NCBI GenBank assembly: GCA_947456995.1
Contig: CANGVB010000092.1
Span: forward strand, 1 to 9,466
Direction of reading: 5' to 3'
Length of the DNA: 9,466 nt
Source: Bryobacteraceae bacterium
GTDB taxonomy: Bacteria > Acidobacteriota > Terriglobia > Bryobacterales > Bryobacteraceae
Below are positions 1 to 6,713 of this stretch, piece after piece. The notes under the pieces were generated by a model, which did no database searches, was not told the DNA's origin, and saw nothing but the letters and a program-made list of their open reading frames with translations. The position numbers were made by a program, and so were the translations under genes. Every line of letters starts with the position of its first letter. The stretch's first letter is position 1.

Positions 1-722
1 AGATCCCCAATCTCATCAAGAAACAGCGTCCCTCCATCAGCCAGCTCAAACTTCCCCCTCCGCAAAATCGTAGCCCCGGTAAAGGCACCCTTCTCATGCC
101 CAAACAACTCACTCTCAATCAACTCATTCGGAATAGCCGCACAATTCACCTTGATGAAAGGCCCGCCAGCAAAGGGGCTCGACTGATGAATATGCGCCGC
201 CAGCAACTCTTTGCCAGTGCCAGACTCCCCAATCAGCAGCACCCGCGCATCCGATCGCGCCGCCAGACTCGCCTGCTCCAGCACACGCGTAAACGCAGGC
301 GAGCTGCCAATCATCCGCGGCCCCGACCCAAGCTGCTCCTTCAGCCGCGTATTCTCCTCCTTCAGCGTCCGCTGCTCAAATGCCCGCGCAATCGCCAGCA
401 ACACCCGCTCCCGCGAAAGCGGCTTCTCCAGAAAATCAAACGCCCCCGCCCGCACCGCCTCCACCGCATCCTGTATCGTCGCGTGGCCGGAGATCATCAG
501 CACCGGTGCTTCTGGCTGATTCACCAGCACCCGCTTCAGCAGATCAATCCCGTTGCCATCAGGCAATCGCACATCAAACAAATACAGGTCCGCACGAGGT
601 GCCTGCCCAAAGGCAGCCGCACTCATAAACGTCGAAATCGAGTACCCCTCGCGTTCCAGAATCAAACGTAAGGAACGGCCGATATTTTCTTCGTCGTCAA
701 CGATAACGATTCGTTTTGCCAT
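1..722 (-). CDS. Sigma-54-dependent response regulator, NtrC/NtrX type (3' end beyond window)
   Basis: Reading the minus strand from ATG at 722 gives an open frame of 240 codons that runs off the window edge. Residues 1-118 form a receiver domain, with acidic pair D9/D10, phospho-acceptor D50 in FDVRLPDG, S78, and K100 in EKP. A linker follows, then the start of a sigma-54-interacting AAA+ domain. This shows Walker A GESGTGKE (165-172), the sigma-54-contact loop GAFTGA (212-217) and Walker B GGTLFLDE (230-237). Such proteins, when phosphorylated by a partner kinase, hydrolyse ATP to open sigma-54 promoters. The rest of the AAA+ domain and the expected DNA-binding domain are outside the window. 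The gene starts inside the 3' end of the kinase gene and has no clear Shine-Dalgarno, so translation is probably coupled. The start is fixed because the receiver's first strand follows directly. Confidence 0.95.
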   Translation of the reverse strand, partial: MAKRIVIVDDEENIGRSLRLILEREGYSISTFMSAAAFGQAPRADLYLFDVRLPDGNGIDLLKRVLVNQPEAPVLMISGHATIQDAVEAVRAGAFDFLEKPLSRERVLLAIARAFEQRTLKEENTRLKEQLGSGPRMIGSSPAFTRVLEQASLAARSDARVLLIGESGTGKELLAAHIHQSSPFAGGPFIKVNCAAIPNELIESELFGHEKGAFTGATILRRGKFELADGGTLFLDEIGD

Positions 723-2044
723 TGTGCATTCGCTTTCTTAACTTGGATACGAAACGCTGCCCCGCCAAGAGATCCAGTAACCAGCTCCAGGTCACCGCCC
801 ATCACCACAGCACTTCGTTTGGCGATCGAGAGTCCCAGTCCCATACCGCTTCGTTTGAACGAGATCGTCGGCTGAAACAGGGTCTCCTGTGCCAGCAAAC
901 TCAACCCCGGCCCCGAGTCTTCAACCAGAATTTCAAGGTGCGCATGCGTACACCGAGTACTCACCTGAATCACCCCGGCCGCATGCGCCGCATTCTCGAG
1001 CAAATTCGTAAGAATGCCACGCAACAAATCCGGGTCCGCCGTCGCCCAGCACTCCTGCGCATCGAGCTTCTTGCGGTAAATCACCTCAGGATGCGCACTG
1101 CGCAAAAACGCAATCCGCTCCTCCACCAGAGCATTCACATCCAGATCCATCAGCTCCAGTGGAGGCTCGCTCGACAACTCACTAAACGCCCGCACACGCC
1201 GCTCCAGGCTCTGCACTTCCTCAGTCACAATCTGCGAAGCCTGCTCCAGAAACACCCTCTCATCGGGATGCGATCGCGCCACCATCTCCTCCACCGTCAG
1301 CCGTATCGGTGTCAGGGAGTTCTTCACCTCATGAGCCATCTTCCGCGCCAGCGTCTGCCAAGATTCCAGCCGCGTAAAGTAAAGCAGCCTTTCCCGGTTA
1401 CGATCCAGTTGCTCAGACATATCGTTGAAGCTCACAATCGCCTGCGCCACCTCATCATGCCCCTTCACTTCGAGCGGCACCCTCTTGCCCCCCGTAAACG
1501 CGCGCAAGGCCTGCGTCAGCTCCCGTATCGGCCGCGTGATGTGATTGGTAAGATACAGCAGCGCCACCAACGCAATCAGCCAGATCGTACCCGCTACACT
1601 AGCCAGCGTTAGAAAGAACCCACGCTTAAGATCCCGATCCCGGTGCGCCTCAACCACCTGCCGCGCCTCGGCCAGCTTTGCCTGCAGTTGAGGCAACCGC
1701 ACCCCGTCCAGCTTCAACCGGTAACCACCCTCGGCACGCAACAGCACCAGATCCTCACCATCCACCACAAACCGCTCCTGCTCACCAGCCTCCAGCCGAA
1801 TCGAAGGAAACGCCTCTGCCTTCACCTTCTTGCTCTCCACCCGTTCTCGCAGCAATTGTCGTGAGGTCTGATACAAGGCCCGTCCTGCCGCTTCCAGTTG
1901 CTGTGTCGAAGCCTCCAGCTCAGCAACAGGCGCGATATCAAGCGATTGATCCAGCAATCGCCACGACACAAGCAAAGTGGCCCCCAGCGGCAAAAGCGTA
2001 GCCACCAGAAAGAGCAGCAAAAGTTTGTCGCGTAGTCTCCTCAC
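662..2044 (-). CDS. NtrY-like membrane sensor histidine kinase
   Basis: 460 residues from a GTG start. Membrane segments lie at about 8-28 and 143-167 and flank a periplasmic sensor region of about 115 residues that I cannot assign to a known fold. A HAMP linker (about 168-220) leads to the dimerisation H-box [11 protein letters not shown] with phospho-acceptor H238. The ATPase domain follows: N-box [10 protein letters not shown] (347-356), G1 box DSGPG (376-380), F-box around [12 protein letters not shown], and G2 box GMGLGLS (400-406). The H-box and the short F-to-G2 spacing fit the NtrB/NtrY class, which phosphorylates NtrC-type regulators. The cognate target is almost certainly the overlapping downstream regulator. 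The start overlaps the upstream stop as GTGA. The last 20 or so residues, beyond the catalytic domain, are encoded within the regulator's 5' end. The signal sensed is unknown. Confidence 0.93.
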   Translation of the reverse strand: MRRLRDKLLLLFLVATLLPLGATLLVSWRLLDQSLDIAPVAELEASTQQLEAAGRALYQTSRQLLRERVESKKVKAEAFPSIRLEAGEQERFVVDGEDLVLLRAEGGYRLKLDGVRLPQLQAKLAEARQVVEAHRDRDLKRGFFLTLASVAGTIWLIALVALLYLTNHITRPIRELTQALRAFTGGKRVPLEVKGHDEVAQAIVSFNDMSEQLDRNRERLLYFTRLESWQTLARKMAHEVKNSLTPIRLTVEEMVARSHPDERVFLEQASQIVTEEVQSLERRVRAFSELSSEPPLELMDLDVNALVEERIAFLRSAHPEVIYRKKLDAQECWATADPDLLRGILTNLLENAAHAAGVIQVSTRCTHAHLEILVEDSGPGLSLLAQETLFQPTISFKRSGMGLGLSIAKRSAVVMGGDLELVTGSLGGAAFRIQVKKANAQWQNESLSLTTKKISAVPYV

Positions 2045-2619
2045 GGTGTAGCCAGCGCCCCCAGTGTAAATGCCTGCGTGGTGGCCGTAAACCGAAGCTC
2101 TTTCGGGTCCGCCGGCCGCGAAAAGATCTCCACCAACACCCCAAGATCCACGCTACCCTGAGGCCGCATCGGATTCGCCAGCTTCACTCCAGCACTCCGG
2201 ATCTCCAGTTGCATCGTCAGCGGCTTCAACTTGTCAATCGAAGGCAACGGCAACTGCATCCGCCCGATACACCACCCCGCAACAGCTTCGCTCTTCAAAC
2301 GATTGGTCGAGTAAACAGGAGTCCGCGGTGAAGACTGCGAAAGCTGCACCGCGGAAAACGTCTCTTCCCAAAGGTCATAGCTCAATACAAACCGCTGCAT
2401 CGTCCGCCCCAGAGGCTTTACCCCGTCCAGCAACTGAACTTGAAAATCAAAAGTGACGCTCTGCCCGTTCTTCAATCGGTCCAGAGCCTTGCCCTCAAGA
2501 AACTTCAGATTAATGACATTCAGGCTGAGCTGCCCGTCATTCAGACGTGGCGATATCGCCTGCGCCGCCAGCGTGTGGAGGAACAGCACAAAAAGCGCGA
2601 TAAATCGCGCGGCGGTCAA
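2041..2619 (-). CDS. Exported DUF4390-like protein
   Basis: 192 residues. The N-terminus has a hydrophobic signal peptide (about 1-21, ending LAAQA), so the product is probably periplasmic. The mature part is predicted beta-rich: a stretch on amphitude-like strands around NGQSVTFDFQVQLLDG (51-66), then RFVLSYDLWEETFSAVQ (76-92), then a segment around 123-141 followed by VDLGVLVEIFSRP. This layout and the position directly before an NtrY-like kinase resemble DUF4390 proteins, which sit before ntrYX-like pairs in betaproteobacteria. That family assignment is from memory and is moderate. No catalytic motif is visible. The start is TTG, overlapping the upstream stop as TTGA, with a G-rich stretch (GGTGGGG) before it as a possible ribosome site. 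Placement suggests it works between the outer-membrane protein and the kinase, perhaps in sensing, but this is inference. Confidence 0.75.
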   Translation of the reverse strand: MTAARFIALFVLFLHTLAAQAISPRLNDGQLSLNVINLKFLEGKALDRLKNGQSVTFDFQVQLLDGVKPLGRTMQRFVLSYDLWEETFSAVQLSQSSPRTPVYSTNRLKSEAVAGWCIGRMQLPLPSIDKLKPLTMQLEIRSAGVKLANPMRPQGSVDLGVLVEIFSRPADPKELRFTATTQAFTLGALATP

Positions 2620-3845
2620 AAGTTCATCCCCACCAGAAAGATGGGTTCGATCGAAGAAGATCGGATCGGTATTGCAACCATAGCTGTAATTCCGCTAATC
2701 ACAAACCCCAGGCCAGCGGAATGCCTGAGTACCTTTGGACGTCCCGCAGTCCAAATGGTTCCAGTGTCATAAACGGCTCGGACAAAACTATACCGGCCGT
2801 CAGCGGAAAAATGAATCACCCGGTCTGCCCCAACGGGAGCGATTTCGTAGCGATTCCAACCGCGCAAGGTCTGCGTATTGCCCAATACGAAGCGATCCAG
2901 CACAGGCGCACGCCCGTCAATCGCCCCAATCATCGAGCTAAACGCAAGTGTGGCCTTCGACTTCTCACTATTGCCCGAAGCAAAACTGAGCCGGGCCTCG
3001 CCCAGATGCCGTCGATACTGAAAGTCGGAGCCAAGAGATCTGGCGGCCGCGCGCAGGCTATAACCTGCCTCCAGCGTTTGTGTGCTGGCGAGACCAAGCT
3101 GCCACTGTTTTGAGTAGCGCAGAGTAGTAATAACAGCGTTTGCTGCCTGGTTTCTCGCGGCCGGAAATTGAAATTCAAGATTGTTAAAACTAAAGCCCCC
3201 ACGCACTTCAAGCCCCGGGGCCAATGTATAGATCAGTGTCGGTTCATAATTGGTACGCGAGCGGTAGAACTCACTCGACTCTCCGCGAAACCGCGATTGA
3301 TACGCTTCACCCAAAAAAGCAATCCGCAGATTCTTCGCCAGCGGTGCAACAAAGGCCGCCCGCAACCCGGTGAACCGCTCCACCCGCTCATCGTTATCCG
3401 AGATAAAGCCCAAACTCGTACTCGTCGCACCCAGATTTAGATCAGCCGTCGCACCAAAGCTGAACTTTTGCTCCGAATGAAACGCCAGCCGGGGAACATT
3501 CAAATCCAGATACTTGCGCGATCGTTCCAGAACAAACTCCACCCGGATCTGGTCCTGCTTCTCACCCTTGGCCACATTACGTGAAATCGTAAATCCCGGA
3601 AACTCACCACGAATCCGCTGTTCCACCGCATCAATCGTCTCAGTACGATAAGGCCGCCCCACCAGCCGGTCCAACTCCCGCTGCAACGCTTGCGAGACGA
3701 CAGAATTCGAATGCTGAATCGAAACCCGCTCAATCCGGTACCGCGAGTTCACATTCGTGTAAGAAGTGTTATCAAATGCCACGGCCCTCTCGTGAGGGAG
3801 GAGGAGGACCGTGGATGCCAAAAACGTGGCGAAGAGGCACTTCAT
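2616..3845 (-). CDS. Small Omp85/BamA-like outer-membrane beta-barrel protein
   Basis: 409 residues with an N-terminal signal peptide (about 1-23, ending AVA). Residues about 36-107, starting YRIERVSIQ and ending RVEFVLE, look like a single POTRA domain (beta-alpha-alpha-beta-beta). From about 115 to the end the sequence alternates polar and aromatic/hydrophobic residues, as transmembrane barrel strands do, and it ends in Phe (GMNF), the usual outer-membrane C-terminal signal. LGNTQTLRGW (321-330) matches the position of the conserved RGF/RGY loop of the Omp85 barrel, and VYDTGTIW (358-365) its following D-G strand. BamA and TamA have five and three POTRAs and larger barrels, so this is a compact relative rather than the main assembly factor. 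It may export or insert something, or act as a sensor. It is the first gene of the operon. ATG is preceded by GAGAAGAG. Confidence 0.82.
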   Translation of the reverse strand: MKCLFATFLASTVLLLPHERAVAFDNTSYTNVNSRYRIERVSIQHSNSVVSQALQRELDRLVGRPYRTETIDAVEQRIRGEFPGFTISRNVAKGEKQDQIRVEFVLERSRKYLDLNVPRLAFHSEQKFSFGATADLNLGATSTSLGFISDNDERVERFTGLRAAFVAPLAKNLRIAFLGEAYQSRFRGESSEFYRSRTNYEPTLIYTLAPGLEVRGGFSFNNLEFQFPAARNQAANAVITTLRYSKQWQLGLASTQTLEAGYSLRAAARSLGSDFQYRRHLGEARLSFASGNSEKSKATLAFSSMIGAIDGRAPVLDRFVLGNTQTLRGWNRYEIAPVGADRVIHFSADGRYSFVRAVYDTGTIWTAGRPKVLRHSAGLGFVISGITAMVAIPIRSSSIEPIFLVGMNF

Positions 3846-3859
3846 GCACTCTTCTCATA

Positions 3860-3876
3860 TGCAAACCACATGCCAA
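3860..3876 (-). promoter_or_regulatory. Candidate sigma-54 (-24/-12) promoter
   Basis: On the minus strand this reads TTGGCATGTGGTTTGCA. It keeps the invariant GG and GC exactly ten bases apart and differs from the usual TGGCACG-N4-TTGCA at one core base. It faces the four-gene operon whose last gene encodes a sigma-54 activator, so autoregulation is plausible. Against it, the predicted transcription start is near 3849, only about four bases before the ATG at 3845, which would make the message almost leaderless. Confidence 0.4.
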
Positions 3877-3917
3877 TCCCTAACTCATTGATTCTGAAAG
3901 GATTTCCAAGCCAGCCT

Positions 3918-3959
3918 GTGTGCGCGGCACACTCATGTGTCACGATCCAGCCACACTCA
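3918..3959. promoter_or_regulatory. Inverted and direct repeats, candidate activator-binding region
   Basis: GTGTGC-GCG-GCACAC is a perfect inverted repeat at 3918-3932. A second, overlapping one (ACAC-TCAT-GTGT) lies at 3929-3940. The octamer CACACTCA occurs at 3928-3935 and again at 3952-3959, 24 bases apart. The palindrome centre is about 76 bases before the predicted sigma-54 start, a distance at which enhancer sites for NtrC-type activators are found. The region also lies upstream of the divergent gene at 4020, so it could serve both sides. Which protein binds is inference. Confidence 0.35.
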
Positions 3960-4019
3960 CACCCCACTTTACAATTCATTACAAAGCCCGGCAGCAAGCG
4001 GTGAAAAACTAAACGTCAA

Positions 4020-4808
4020 ATGCAATTGATGAAACCCCTCCTCACCTCTGCCCTGCTTTGCAGCGGCGTCCTGCTTGCTGCCGATTTCTGGCAATCGAAG
4101 AAGCCCAGCGAATGGTCCGAAAAAGAAGCCCGCAAGATTGTTGAAAGCTCACCCTGGGTCAAAGAAGTACAACCCTCAATGAGCATGGAAGGAATGGGCG
4201 GCGGTGGAATGGGTAGAGGCGGCCGCGGTGGCGGTGGTGGTGGTGGAATGGGCGGCGGCGGTGGGATGATGGGTGGCGGTGGCGGCATGGGTGGCCCCGG
4301 CGGCGCGCCAGGCGGTGGTGGCATGGGTGCCGACGGCGGCGGCATGGGAGGCCCAATGGGCGGCCCTGCAGGCGGCATGCAGATGCCCAAAATCAAAGTC
4401 GCCTTCGAAACCGCAATGCCCGTTGCCGAGGCCAAAGCCCGCATCGAAATCAAAGACGTCTTTGCCGGTCTGCGCGAGGAGTTCGTAGTCGTCTCCGTCA
4501 CAGGCATGCGCAGCATGGGTGCTCCCCGCAAAGGTGCCGAAGACCCCAACCGCTCCAAAGAAATGCAGGCCCGTCTACTCCAGATGACCACCCTCAAGGT
4601 CAAAGACGACAAAGTCTATCAGCCGGCCGAAGCCAAAATCCAGCAACCCCCAACCGGCAGCGTCATGCTCTTTGCCTTCCCCCGCAAAGAACTCCAGATC
4701 ACCCCCGAAGACAAACAGGTCACCTTCAAAACCACCATGGGCCCCATGGAAATCTCGGTAAAGTTCAACCTCAAAGACATGGTCTTCGACCAGAAACTGT
4801 CGCTCTAA
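4020..4808 (+). CDS. Exported Gly/Met-rich protein of unknown function
   Basis: 262 residues. A signal peptide ends near LLA-A (residue 20-21). The cysteine at 14 does not fit a lipobox, so it is probably not a lipoprotein. The mature N-terminus DFWQSKKPSEWSEKEARKIV (22-41) followed by SSPWVKEV is a motif I associate with acidobacterial exported proteins, from memory. Residues 57-122 are a low-complexity Gly/Met stretch. The remaining 140 residues look folded, with MPKIKVAFETAMPVAEAKARI and a C-terminal beta-rich part around VMLFAFPRKELQITPEDKQV. I recognise no enzyme motif. A second in-frame ATG at 4029 would shorten the protein by three residues. Neither start has a clear Shine-Dalgarno. 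The gene is divergent from the Omp85-like operon and convergent with rplL, sharing a terminator. Its own promoter is unclear. Confidence 0.85.
   Translation: MQLMKPLLTSALLCSGVLLAADFWQSKKPSEWSEKEARKIVESSPWVKEVQPSMSMEGMGGGGMGRGGRGGGGGGGMGGGGGMMGGGGGMGGPGGAPGGGGMGADGGGMGGPMGGPAGGMQMPKIKVAFETAMPVAEAKARIEIKDVFAGLREEFVVVSVTGMRSMGAPRKGAEDPNRSKEMQARLLQMTTLKVKDDKVYQPAEAKIQQPPTGSVMLFAFPRKELQITPEDKQVTFKTTMGPMEISVKFNLKDMVFDQKLSL
4188..4385 (+). repeat. Gly/Met-rich low-complexity coding repeat
   Basis: Runs of GGC/GGT codons punctuated by ATG encode residues 57-122. These are almost wholly glycine, with about eleven methionines and a few Arg, Pro, Ala and Asp. The unit is an irregular GGGGM rather than a fixed-length tandem repeat. 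Such tracts expand and contract by slippage. In the protein the tract would be a flexible linker between the N-terminal motif and the C-terminal domain. Confidence 0.9.
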
Positions 4809-4815
4809 AATAGTA

Positions 4816-4842
4816 AAAGGCGGCCCGTGAGGGCCGCCCTTT
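4816..4842. terminator. Bidirectional intrinsic terminator
   Basis: GGCGGCCC (4819-4826), a GTGA loop and GGGCCGCC (4831-4838) form a perfect 8-bp GC-rich stem. Flanking AAA (4816-4818) and TTT (4840-4842) can extend it past one bulged C. Read on the minus strand the stem is followed by TTTTACTATTTTA, a good U-tract for ending rplL transcripts. The plus-strand tail (CTTTCC) is weaker. It lies between two convergent stops at 4808 and 4863 and can serve both genes. Confidence 0.85.
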
Positions 4843-4862
4843 CCGTTCGAACGTGGTTGAAG

Positions 4863-5240
4863 TTACTTGACTTCGACGGTTGCACCGGCGTCGACAAACT
4901 TCTTCTGCATTGCTGCAGCTTCTTCCTTGGTCACGCCTTCCTTGACAGTCTTGGGGGCGCCATCGACGAGGTCTTTGGCTTCCTTCAGACCGAGCGCGGT
5001 GATTTCGCGTACGACCTTGATGACGTTGATCTTGTTTGCGCCAGCGCCGGTGAGTACAACGGTGAATTCCGTCTTCTCTTCAGCGGCCGGGGCGGCGGCG
5101 CCCGCGGCAGGAGCGGCTACAGCGACGGAAGCGGCAGCTGCCGATACGCCGAGCTTTTCCTCGAGCATTTTTACGAGTTGAGATGCCTCAAGAAGGGTGA
5201 GGCCCTGGATTTGTTCCGAGATTGCGTTGATGTCAGCCAT
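4863..5240 (-). CDS. rplL: Ribosomal protein bL12 (L7/L12)
   Basis: 125 residues from the ATG at 5240. The N-terminal dimerisation domain ([26 protein letters not shown], about 6-32) anchors the protein to L10. A flexible Ala-rich hinge follows (about 33-55). The C-terminal domain binds translation factors, with the family signature around [19 protein letters not shown] and [12 protein letters not shown]. Length matches the family (about 120-130). An upstream in-frame ATG at 5246 would add Met-Lys, but GGAG at 5250-5253 lies only three bases from it and nine from the ATG at 5240. The later start also gives the usual MADI-type terminus. It is last in the rplA-rplJ-rplL operon and is followed by a strong terminator. 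No rpoB follows, unlike the common bacterial order. Confidence 0.97.
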   Translation of the reverse strand: MADINAISEQIQGLTLLEASQLVKMLEEKLGVSAAAASVAVAAPAAGAAAPAAEEKTEFTVVLTGAGANKINVIKVVREITALGLKEAKDLVDGAPKTVKEGVTKEEAAAMQKKFVDAGATVEVK

Positions 5241-5268
5241 TTTCATCTACTCCGATTGAATTTATCTG

Positions 5269-5796
5269 TTACTGATTGAACTTGTTTTCTTGTACGCCTT
5301 GGTCGATGACCACAGCAAGGTTCCGGCCCACGCCATTGACGGCAGAGACCAAACGCTGTGCTGGCGCGTTGATGAGGTAAAGCAGTTTTGCCAGAACCTC
5401 TTCACGCGAGGGCAGATTGGCCAGATCGTTGATCGATGCTACTTCAACGACTCGCCCCTCGACAAAACCCGCCTTAAACGTAAAGGTCGGATTCGTCTTG
5501 GCGTATGTCACGAGTGCTTTTGCGAGCGCGACTGGGTCGCCATTCGTATAAGCAATCGAATTCATTCCCTTGAGCCCGGTCACAGCAGGAGCAATGGCAA
5601 GGCCTTCGCTCGCTTTTTCCGCGAGGGTGTTCTTGATGACTTTGTAGCTGCCACCTACGCCACGAATCGTCTTACGCAATGCGTAATCCTGGGCGACGGT
5701 CAGCTTTTCAAAGCCAGTTACGAAGACATTCGGCGACTCGACGAGAGCCTGCTTAATGGCTTCAAAATCTTTTTGTTTGTCGACTTTATTCTTCAT
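5269..5796 (-). CDS. rplJ: Ribosomal protein uL10
   Basis: 175 residues, a normal L10 length. The N-terminal RNA-binding domain includes FEAIKQALVESPNVFVTGFEKL and the L10 hallmark LRKTIRGVGGSYKVIKNTLAEKA (about 40-63). The C-terminal helix (about 135-168) is where L12 dimers dock. L10 forms the base of the L7/L12 stalk on 23S rRNA. In many bacteria the L10-L12 complex also binds its own message to limit synthesis. AAGGA at 5806-5810 lies nine bases before the ATG and overlaps the rplA stop codon, so translation is probably coupled to rplA. The 28-base gap to rplL holds the rplL ribosome site. Confidence 0.97.
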   Translation of the reverse strand: MKNKVDKQKDFEAIKQALVESPNVFVTGFEKLTVAQDYALRKTIRGVGGSYKVIKNTLAEKASEGLAIAPAVTGLKGMNSIAYTNGDPVALAKALVTYAKTNPTFTFKAGFVEGRVVEVASINDLANLPSREEVLAKLLYLINAPAQRLVSAVNGVGRNLAVVIDQGVQENKFNQ

Positions 5797-5808
5797 GGTT
5801 GCTGATCC

Positions 5809-6525
5809 TTAAACCGCGATGGCCAGTTTCGAAGAAACGTCAGAAATATCAATGCTGATGCCAGGTCCCATGGTGGAACACAGTGTCGCACTCTTGACGT
5901 ACTTGCCCTTGGCGGCGGATGGTTTGGCGCGCAATACGGCAGTGATGAGGCTTTCGGCATTCTCGATCAGCTTTGCAGTTTCAAACTGCACTTTGCCGAT
6001 CGGAGCGTGGATGACACCGGTCTTGTCGACGCGGAATTCCACCTTACCTGCCTTAACTTCATTAATGGCCGTAGTAACGTCCGTGGTGACCGTTCCCGTT
6101 TTCGGGTTCGGCATAAGACCACGCGGGCCAAGCACCTTACCGAGACGCGCCATAGAGCGCATCATGTCGGGGGTGGCAATCACCGCATCGTAGTCGAGCC
6201 AGTTCTCTTTGATGATCTTTTCGATAATCTCATCCCCACCAAAGAAGTCCGCTCCGGCCGCTTCGGCCTCGCGCACTTTCTCACCGGAGGCGATGACGAG
6301 AACCTTCTTGGATTTTCCGAGGCCGTTGGGCAATACGACCGTGCCACGAACCATTTGGTCCGCGTGCTTGGGGTCGACGCCAAGGCGCATGTGAATCTCA
6401 ACGGTTTCGTTGAATTTCGTGAATTTGATTTTCTGGGCGAGGCCAACGGCTTCAGTCACGGAGTACGTCCGAGCTTCCACCTGCTTGGCTGCGGCCAAGT
6501 ATTTTTTACCCTGTTTTTGAGCCAT
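5809..6525 (-). CDS. rplA: Ribosomal protein uL1
   Basis: 238 residues, slightly above the usual 230 or so. The L1 signature [18 protein letters not shown] is intact (about 129-146), as are [21 protein letters not shown] (about 49-69) and the C-terminal [12 protein letters not shown]1 forms the mobile stalk next to the E site of the 50S subunit and binds 23S rRNA. In several bacteria it represses its own operon by binding the mRNA leader. It is the first gene of this operon; the usual upstream partner rplK is absent and a stress gene lies there instead. The bases just before ATG (AAAAAAACGAAAC) hold no Shine-Dalgarno, which suggests initiation by A-rich/S1 binding or control through leader structure. 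Confidence 0.98.
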   Translation of the reverse strand: MAQKQGKKYLAAAKQVEARTYSVTEAVGLAQKIKFTKFNETVEIHMRLGVDPKHADQMVRGTVVLPNGLGKSKKVLVIASGEKVREAEAAGADFFGGDEIIEKIIKENWLDYDAVIATPDMMRSMARLGKVLGPRGLMPNPKTGTVTTDVTTAINEVKAGKVEFRVDKTGVIHAPIGKVQFETAKLIENAESLITAVLRAKPSAAKGKYVKSATLCSTMGPGISIDISDVSSKLAIAV

Positions 6526-6673
6526 GTTTCGTTTTTTTCGAACGGTTTACTACTTGAATACAACTGATGACGATGAGCAAGGGCCTCATCAAAAAGAGGA
6601 AATCTTTGAGTGGTCCAAACGGCTTCTAGGCACGAACTACGGCCTGTCTGCCTCCCAAACGAAGGAACCGACC
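6526..6673 (-). promoter_or_regulatory. Structured 5' leader of the rplA-rplJ-rplL message, candidate r-protein autoregulatory element
   Basis: About 148 untranslated bases lie between the predicted transcription start and the rplA ATG. The transcript would begin with GGUC (6670-6673), which can pair with GACC at 6612-6615 and close the domain. Inside, 6621-6652 can fold as an outer GGC/GCC helix, a purine-rich internal loop (AGAC facing AGAA), then AGGCCG/CGUGCCU with a bulged U and a five-base loop. The GA-rich internal loop recalls the kink-turn of L10 leaders, but the fold was drawn by eye. A second hairpin, GATGAG-N7-CTCATC, lies at 6572-6590. The likely ligands are L1 or L10-L12, both encoded in the operon. 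Confidence 0.45.
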
Positions 6674-6678
6674 TAACG

Positions 6679-6706
6679 ATTATAACAATTTGTAATCCGA
6701 ATGCAA
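6679..6706 (-). promoter_or_regulatory. Sigma-70-type promoter for rplA-rplJ-rplL
   Basis: On the minus strand TTGCAT (6701-6706) is followed after 16 bases by a perfect TATAAT (6679-6684). Predicted transcription begins about 6672-6674. The -10 is consensus; the -35 matches at TTG only. It lies immediately after the stop codon of the upstream stress gene, in AT-rich DNA, and gives the ribosomal genes their own promoter. Confidence 0.75.
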
Positions 6707-6713
6707 GTTTTCG

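Noticed and set aside
96..671. Plus-strand open frames opposite the response regulator
   Set aside because: Arg/Pro-rich translations antisense to a clear receiver-AAA+ protein.
716..1612. Long plus-strand open frame of 298 codons opposite the histidine kinase
   Set aside because: It is Arg/His/Gln-rich with no domain pattern and is fully antisense to a kinase with all catalytic motifs; G-ending codons on the other strand leave few stops here.
3968..3975. TTTACA/TACAAT as a promoter for the gene at 4020
   Set aside because: TACAAT has no acceptable -35 at the right spacing, and TTTACA has no -10 after it.
4188..4385. Gly-rich tract as a PE-PGRS-like or ice-binding repeat
   Set aside because: There is no fixed repeat length and no spaced Thr or Asn ladder; it reads as a low-complexity linker.
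4016..4612. Minus-strand Pro-rich frame opposite the Gly/Met-rich gene
   Set aside because: The poly-Pro is just the complement of GGC/GGT glycine codons, with no signal or domain of its own.
4844..4853. Ten-base perfect palindrome CGTTCGAACG
   Set aside because: It sits between terminator and rplL stop, has no loop, and a single short palindrome is expected by chance.
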